64,000 nt of DNA, taken from Streptomyces sclerotialus (lineage in GTDB: Bacteria; Actinomycetota; Actinomycetes; Streptomycetales; Streptomycetaceae). The notes beneath the pieces are model-generated. The model was not told where the DNA came from. It made no database searches and saw nothing but the letters and a program-made list of their open reading frames with translations. The first letter of the stretch is position 1. Every line of letters begins with the position of its first letter. The stretch is taken from assembly GCF_040907265.1 (NCBI RefSeq), contig NZ_JBFOHP010000002.1, positions 1,178,001 through 1,242,000 on the forward strand, read 5' to 3'. This document shows positions 59,429-64,000 of the stretch, piece by piece. Position numbers and translations under genes: made by a program.

Positions 59429-61411
59429 TCACGGGGGCGTGACGCGCCGGTGACGCGACGGCGCGCGTTCGGGGAGACGGAGGGTGAACCAGATGATCTT
59501 CCCCTCGTCCGTGGGATGGGTACCCCAGCTGTCGGCGAGGGTGTCGACGAGGAACAGGCCTCGCCCGGACTCCTCGTCGGTCCTGGCGAGGCGGAGCTGG
59601 GGCCTGCGGGAAGTCCGGTCGCTGACCTCCGCGGTGAGATCGGACCGGCTCATGCGCAGCCGCAGCCGGAGCGGGCCCTGCGCGTGCCGTATCGCGTTGG
59701 TGAGGATCTCGGAGACGAGCAGGCAGGCCTCGTCGGCCACCTCGGTACGGTCCCAGCGCGCCAGGGCCGCGGTGAGGAACGCCCGGCCGTCGGAGACCGC
59801 GGAGGGGGTGGCGGGCAGTGCGATGTCCACGCTGGCCAGCGGGGCGACGGGGAGCCGGGTCAGGAGCAGGGTGGCATCGTCATCGTCCGGCTTGGCGCCC
59901 GGCAGCATCGCGGCGAGGAGCCGGTCGGCGGCGGATTCCAGGTCCGGGTCCGTGGCGAAGGCCGCGGCGAACTCCTCCTGGAGCGCGGCGATCCGGTGCT
60001 CGATGTCGCTGCCCGGGGTCTCGATCAGACCGTCGGTGTAGAGGGCGAGGACGGAGCCGGGCGGGACGGTGATACGGGTCTGCTCGTGCGGAATGCCCCC
60101 GACGCCGAGTGGCACGCTGACCGGGGCCGGCAGCGTACGGACACCCTCGCCGGGCGAGGCCAGCAGGACGGGCAGGTGCCCGGCCGAGCAGATCGTCAGC
60201 TCCCGGGTGTCCGGCTTGATGACCAGGTAGCAGCAGGTGACCAGCTGCCCGGGGAGGTCGGTCACGACCGTGTCCAATACCTGCATGAGCCGGACCGGCG
60301 GCATGCCTGTTCTGGCCAGGGCGTTCGCCGCCGAGCGGAGCTGGCCCATGACGGCGGCCGCTTCCAGCCCCCGGCCCATGACGTCGCCCATGAGCACCCC
60401 GACCCGGCCGGCGCCCAGGGGTACGAGGTCGAACCAGTCACCGCCCACTCCGGCTCCCTGCGTCGCGGGCAGGTAGCGGCTGGCGGTGTGCAGCTCCGGC
60501 ACTTCGGGCGGGGTGCCCATGAGGCTGTGCTGGAGGGTGAGCGCGATGTCCCGCTGCTGTTCGTAGAGCCGGGTGAGCTCGGCCTCGGTCCGCTTGCGGT
60601 CGCTGATGTCCCGGGCGATGGCGCAGGCGCCGTTGACCGTGCCGTCCGCGGCGCGGGTCGGCCAGATCGTGACGTCGACGTCCAGCAGCCGTCCGTTCCT
60701 GGTGACCCGGATGGTCTCGAAGTGTTCGATCTTCTCCCCGCGGCGCAGCCGGTCCAGGATCTGGGTGATCTCGCCCCTACGGCTCTTCGTGGCGAGCAGG
60801 GACACGTGCCGGCCGATGACCTCCTCGGCGGTGTAGCCGTACAGGCGCTCGGCTGCGGCGTTCCAGTACGTGATGTGACCGTCGATGGTCTTGGCGAGAA
60901 TGGCGTCGTGCGAGGACTCGACGAGGTCGGCGAGTTCGTTGATGCGTGCCTCCGCTGATCTGCGTTCGCTGATGTCCCGGACCGTGGCGGAAATGAGCAG
61001 ACCGTTGCGGGTCGCCAGCGGGCTGAGGCTGATGTCGACGGGGAACTGGCTGCCGTCCTTGCGCAGTCCGTGCACTTCGAGGCCGGCACCCATGGCGCGG
61101 ACCTCCTGCTGGGCCGCGTAGGCGCGCCGGTGTCCGGCGTGCCGGCCGCGGAACCGGTCCGGTACGAGGATTTCGACGGGCCGGCCGAGCAGTTCCGCGC
61201 GCGCGTACCCGAAAAGCGTTTCGAGCCGGGCGCTCACCAGCTGGATGACGCCCGCTTCGTCCACGATCACCATGGCGTCCGGTGCCGCCTCCAGCAGCAC
61301 CCGGAAGAGTCCCTGCCCGCCCCCGGCGGCCCCCACCGTCCCACCCCGCATCATCGGCACCTCGGTTCGGCTGATGCGTCCTGTTGCCTGCTCCCTCGGG
61401 ATAGACAACAT
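59429..61411 (-). CDS. PAS-PAS-SpoIIE-HATPase signalling protein
   Basis: A 660-residue cytoplasmic sensor. Two PAS domains (about 36-140, ILVPDRFRGRHAGHR; and 160-285, DAILAKTIDGHITYWNAAAERLYGY), a SpoIIE phosphatase domain (about 300-510: GVGGDWFDLVPL, GDVMGRGLEAAAVM, LYTDGLIETPG) and a C-terminal HATPase_c/RsbW-like kinase domain (about 520-650: LVSEILTNAIRHAQGP, GRGLFLVDTLADSWG). Such proteins switch anti-sigma-factor partners in response to redox or light-type signals; no cysteine or haem ligand is diagnostic here. ATG 61411 may be replaced by ATG 61354. It lies next to a MarR gene but not co-directionally linked. Confidence 0.9.
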   Translation of the reverse strand: MLSIPREQATGRISRTEVPMMRGGTVGAAGGGQGLFRVLLEAAPDAMVIVDEAGVIQLVSARLETLFGYARAELLGRPVEILVPDRFRGRHAGHRRAYAAQQEVRAMGAGLEVHGLRKDGSQFPVDISLSPLATRNGLLISATVRDISERRSAEARINELADLVESSHDAILAKTIDGHITYWNAAAERLYGYTAEEVIGRHVSLLATKSRRGEITQILDRLRRGEKIEHFETIRVTRNGRLLDVDVTIWPTRAADGTVNGACAIARDISDRKRTEAELTRLYEQQRDIALTLQHSLMGTPPEVPELHTASRYLPATQGAGVGGDWFDLVPLGAGRVGVLMGDVMGRGLEAAAVMGQLRSAANALARTGMPPVRLMQVLDTVVTDLPGQLVTCCYLVIKPDTRELTICSAGHLPVLLASPGEGVRTLPAPVSVPLGVGGIPHEQTRITVPPGSVLALYTDGLIETPGSDIEHRIAALQEEFAAAFATDPDLESAADRLLAAMLPGAKPDDDDATLLLTRLPVAPLASVDIALPATPSAVSDGRAFLTAALARWDRTEVADEACLLVSEILTNAIRHAQGPLRLRLRMSRSDLTAEVSDRTSRRPQLRLARTDEESGRGLFLVDTLADSWGTHPTDEGKIIWFTLRLPERAPSRHRRVTPP

Positions 61412-61563
61412 CGCAGCACCCCGGCTCGGGTGGACACACGGCTTGTCGCTACTTGGCGACTACTGACCGAACGAAAACCGCTTCGCGCCGCCTTCGGCCC
61501 AACGCCGTACCGGACTCGGTACGGGAGTCGATATCGGGGCCCGGTGCCGGAATCGTCGCCGGC

Positions 61564-62007
61564 TCACGCCTGGCCCGGTGCGGGCGGGTCGCCCCACGGT
61601 GCTTCCAGGGCGGCGCGGAGGGCGTCGGCCGCCTCCCGGCCGATGCGCTCGGCGAGCCGGTCCTCCAGCCGTTCGAGGACCAGTTCCGCCTGCTGGTGCG
61701 CGTGCGCGCCCTCCGGCGTGCGCCGGATCAGGCGCTGCCGGGCGGAGGTGGGGTGCTCGGTCTGTTCCAGCAGTCCGGCGGCGACCAGGCCGTGCACGGC
61801 CTGGTGTGCGGTCTGGCGGGTGACGCCCATGCGCCGGGCCAGTTCGGAGACCGTGGTGCCCGCCTCGTCCAGTACGGCGAAGAGCTGGAGCTGAGGCAGG
61901 GAGACCGGTGTCGCGCCGGTCGTCGCCATGGCCGCGAGCAGCCCCTCGTCGAACCAGCGCCGGGCGTCGCCGAGCAGCTGCGGAAGGCTGCGCCGGGTGT
62001 CCGCCAT
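61564..62007 (-). CDS. MarR-family repressor of cupin gene
   Basis: A 147-residue winged-helix regulator: GTTVSELARRMGVTRQTAHQAVHGLVAAGLLEQ (about 50-82), wing PTSARQRLIRRTPEG, and helical dimerisation ends. ATG 62007 has GGGAGG. It is divergent from the cupin dioxygenase gene with two perfect 19-bp palindromes between them, a typical MarR autorepression and induction pair; a phenolic or flavonoid ligand is suggested by the partner enzyme but not shown. Confidence 0.92.
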   Translation of the reverse strand: MADTRRSLPQLLGDARRWFDEGLLAAMATTGATPVSLPQLQLFAVLDEAGTTVSELARRMGVTRQTAHQAVHGLVAAGLLEQTEHPTSARQRLIRRTPEGAHAHQQAELVLERLEDRLAERIGREAADALRAALEAPWGDPPAPGQA

Positions 62008-62076
62008 CACGTCCTCCCTTTCCTCTCGCTCGTCCACACCGTCGCCGGGCGGCCGGTTGCCACACACCGGATTTCC

Positions 62077-62095
62077 ATGTCAGTCTACCTGACAT
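62077..62095. promoter_or_regulatory. MarR operator 1
   Basis: ATGTCAG-TCTAC-CTGACAT, a 19-bp palindrome with perfect 7-bp arms. Confidence 0.8.
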
Positions 62096-62100
62096 CGAGG

Positions 62101-62119
62101 TTGTCAGCCTGCCTGACAA
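62101..62119. promoter_or_regulatory. MarR operator 2
   Basis: TTGTCAG-CCTGC-CTGACAA, a 19-bp palindrome with perfect 7-bp arms, 24 bp centre to centre from operator 1. Confidence 0.8.
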
Positions 62120-62145
62120 CCTTTGGCGCCGTTCAAGGAGAGACG

Positions 62146-62703
62146 ATGACCATCGAATACGCCACCCGCTACCGGCGCGCCTCCCGCATCCCCGCCGAGC
62201 CCGGCAAGCCGTACTTCATCGAGAAGGGCGAGGGCGACCGGGCACACCTCTTCGGTGACCTGATCACCGTGTACGCGGGCGGCGAGCAGACCGAGAACAC
62301 CTTCAACTTCTTCACCGTCGAAGGCCCCAAGGGCGACCTCATCCCGGCCCATGTGCACGCCGACACCCACGAGGTCTTCTACATCACCCAGGGCGCGGTC
62401 CGGCTGTTCGTCGAGGACACCGAGGGCGAGCAGCAGGAGAAGCTGCTCACCCCCGGCGACTTCGGCTTCGTGCCCAAGAACTGCCGGCACGCCTACCGCA
62501 TGGAGCGCCACCACAGCCAGGTCGTCGGCGTCGCCGCCGGCCCCGGCGGCACCTTCGAGCGGTTCTTCGAAACGCTCGGCGCGCCCGCCGAGCAACTCGG
62601 CCTGCCGCGCGAGCCGGTCGTCCCCGCCCCGGACAAGTTCCGGACGGTGCCGCAGGAGTACGACGTACGGTTCCTCCCCGATCACCAGTGGCGGACCCGG
62701 TGA
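62146..62703 (+). CDS. cupin dioxygenase (quercetin 2,3-dioxygenase-like)
   Basis: A 185-residue single-domain cupin. The metal motif is H69-V-H71-x3-H75-E76 in AHVHADTHEVFY, followed by the second cupin motif GDFGFVPKNCRHAYRM. It resembles Streptomyces QueD-type quercetinases, which open flavonol rings with Ni, Co or Mn; other cupin substrates are possible. ATG 62146 has AAGGAGA. The TGA overlaps the GTG of the next gene by 2-3 nt, so both are translated as a unit, controlled by the MarR gene to the left. Confidence 0.9.
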   Translation: MTIEYATRYRRASRIPAEPGKPYFIEKGEGDRAHLFGDLITVYAGGEQTENTFNFFTVEGPKGDLIPAHVHADTHEVFYITQGAVRLFVEDTEGEQQEKLLTPGDFGFVPKNCRHAYRMERHHSQVVGVAAGPGGTFERFFETLGAPAEQLGLPREPVVPAPDKFRTVPQEYDVRFLPDHQWRTR

Positions 62704-63593
62704 CGGGCACCGCTCCGACGGTCCGGGAACTGATCGCCGCGCCGCACCCGGACATCGCGCCGCTGCCGCCGGCGGCCCGCCCCGAGCCCGGCGTGCGCGT
62801 CCTGCGCGGGGTGCCCTACGCCGAGGCCGAGGGCAGCCGTCCGCCGGAACTCGATGCCTGGCTCCCCGAAGAGGGCGTCCCCGGGCCCGTCCCGCTGGTG
62901 CTGTTCGTGCACGGCGGCGCCTGGCGCCGCGGCCGGCGCGACGACATGGGGACGCGGACGCGGGACTGGGACCCGGGCCCGTTCGCCCGCATCGCGGCGG
63001 CGGGCCTCGCGGTCGCCTGCGTCGACTACCGGCTCAGCGGCGAGGCCGTCTTCCCCGCTCCGCTGGACGACCTGCGGGCCGCGCTGCGGTGGCTCACGCT
63101 CCGCTCCGCCGAGCTGGGCATCGACACCGGCCGGACGGTGGTGTGGGGCGAGTCCGCCGGCGGCCACCTCGCCTCCCTGCTCGCCCTCACCCCCGGCCCC
63201 ACCGTGCCGGCCCCCGTCGGCGCCGTCATCTGGTACGGGCCCAGCGACCTGACCGCGGCCCGCGGGGCCTTCGACCCGCACGATCCCCGTACGCCCGAAG
63301 CGCTGCTGCTCGGCGCGGCCCCGGCCGGCTGCCCGGAGCGGGCGCGGGACGCCAGTCCGGTCGCCCACGCGCACGCCGGTGCTCCGCCCTTCCTCCTCGT
63401 GCACGGCGACGCGGACACGATGGTGTCGTGCACGCACAGCGAGGCCCTCGCCGGGGCGCTGGAGGCCGCCGGCGCGCGGGCCGAGCTGCGGCGGGTACCG
63501 GGCGCCGACCACGGGTGGTACGGGGCGGCCGACGACCAGGTGGCAGACGTCTTCACGGAGTCGCTGCGCTTCGCCCGGCGCGTGGTGGCCTGA
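62700..63593 (+). CDS. alpha/beta-hydrolase
   Basis: About 297 residues. The HGGAW oxyanion motif, nucleophile elbow GESAGG, Asp in HGDADTM and His in ADHGWY form an esterase triad of the acetyl-esterase/kynurenine formamidase-like type. The start is GTG 62700, overlapping the cupin stop (GTGA); GTG 62688 is the alternative. Adjacent to a flavonol-ring-opening cupin, it could hydrolyse the depside ester that such dioxygenases release. This link is inference. Confidence 0.87.
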   Translation: MTGTAPTVRELIAAPHPDIAPLPPAARPEPGVRVLRGVPYAEAEGSRPPELDAWLPEEGVPGPVPLVLFVHGGAWRRGRRDDMGTRTRDWDPGPFARIAAAGLAVACVDYRLSGEAVFPAPLDDLRAALRWLTLRSAELGIDTGRTVVWGESAGGHLASLLALTPGPTVPAPVGAVIWYGPSDLTAARGAFDPHDPRTPEALLLGAAPAGCPERARDASPVAHAHAGAPPFLLVHGDADTMVSCTHSEALAGALEAAGARAELRRVPGADHGWYGAADDQVADVFTESLRFARRVVA

Positions 63594-63760
63594 GCGGACG
63601 CGGTGGACCGGAGGCGGCCCCGTCCGTCTCCGGCCCCGTCCGTCTCACGGCAGCAGCCTGGGGCCCGAGCGACACCCGCAGCGGGGTGACGCAGGACACG
63701 GGCGCGTTCGCGAAGGCGCCGGCGGGCCCCGCGGACCAGGGCGTGTCCGTCGGGGGCCGG

Positions 63761-64000
63761 TCACATGGGCGCGGTGGACTTCTCCGCGCGGTCCACGAGA
63801 CGGGCGAGTTCCAGGCGGGAGCGTACGCCCAGTACCGCGAAGACGTTCCGCAGGTGGTGGTCGACGGTCCGGGGGCTCACGGACAGCCGGAGGGCGACCT
63901 CGCGGTTGGTGGCGCCCTCCGCCACGCAGCGGGCGATGCGCAGCTGCTGCGGGGTGAGACCGGCGAGCGGACCCGCCGGTCCGGCGCCGGGCGCTTCCCC
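63761..64000 (-). CDS. LuxR-family regulator, C-terminal HTH only
   Basis: A partial gene running off the right edge. The last 80 codons encode a LuxR HTH: LTPQQLRIARCVAEGATNRE, VALRLSVSPRTVDHHLRNVF and AVLGVRSRLELARLVDRA, then a stop at 63761. The form (LT-x-QQL-RIA, TNREVA, VDHHLRNVF) is typical of the big ATP-binding LuxR regulators. Nothing further can be said without the upstream sequence. Confidence 0.85.
   Translation of the reverse strand, partial: GEAPGAGPAGPLAGLTPQQLRIARCVAEGATNREVALRLSVSPRTVDHHLRNVFAVLGVRSRLELARLVDRAEKSTAPM

Overview
The window is high-GC DNA that reads as a Streptomyces chromosome, probably from accessory or arm-proximal territory. The evidence is strong third-position G/C bias, frequent GTG/TTG starts, purine-rich Shine-Dalgarno (SD) sites, a mycothiol S-conjugate amidase (Mca), several SpoIIE/PAS signalling proteins, large NB-ARC/LuxR regulators, and rare TTA leucine codons (a bldA-tRNA signature) in five genes. 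I recognise no rRNA, tRNA, prophage, IS element or CRISPR array. Both edges cut genes: the 3' end of an SLC13-type permease on the left and the HTH end of a LuxR regulator on the right.

Region 1 (1-9.9 kb). A serine hydrolase is followed by a compact leftward operon (7163-1952): a TerB-like helical protein, a 19-residue peptide with an excellent SD, a helical-repeat plus FGE-sulfatase-domain protein, a pyridoxamine-oxidase-like flavoprotein with a TTA codon, an aldoxime dehydratase, and an FAD/NAD(P) oxidoreductase. I do not know this combination. It is the best candidate here for an undescribed, possibly peptide-modifying, pathway. A TTA-containing methyltransferase diverges from it.

Region 2 (9.9-17.8 kb). 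A secreted ALF-repeat protein, a HIT hydrolase with a TTA codon, a frame-disrupted membrane gene, an APC permease, a DUF6325-like gene beside a frameshifted DUF1269 remnant, a methyltransferase, an EF-hand protein, and an enolase divergent from a MarR gene. The enolase/MarR promoter region is a nine-unit 13-bp tandem array.

Region 3 (17.8-31.8 kb). A Rieske oxygenase, ferredoxin reductase, flavin demethylase and IclR set looks like quaternary-amine (betaine) catabolism. It has a perfect 16-bp-arm inverted repeat between regulator and operon. Next come tatA divergent from a small gene across two BlaI-like palindromes, a BlaI/M56 peptidase pair, a beta-carbonic anhydrase, an ArsR metal sensor with an SmtB-type alpha5 motif divergent from an MFS exporter, a DUF418-like membrane protein, a frameshifted LLM flavoenzyme and a SixA phosphatase.

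Region 4 (32-48 kb). A rightward operon carries DUF1269, GH63, GH13, a small membrane protein and a membrane alpha/beta hydrolase. It is followed by a CPBP protease, a secreted amidase, mca, a DHA2 exporter with a divergent TetR regulator (clear promoter and operator), an MFS permease and a secreted GH43 arabinanase.

Region 5 (47.5-64 kb). Two tandem NB-ARC proteins (one lacking the HTH), two alpha/beta hydrolases, a SpoIIE phosphatase, a LacI regulator next to a secreted PA14-GH2 enzyme, a FUSC protein, a PAS-PAS-SpoIIE-HATPase protein, and a MarR gene divergent from a cupin/hydrolase pair across two 19-bp palindromes. Overall the window is made of small regulator-plus-effector modules, many with a readable operator between divergent genes.
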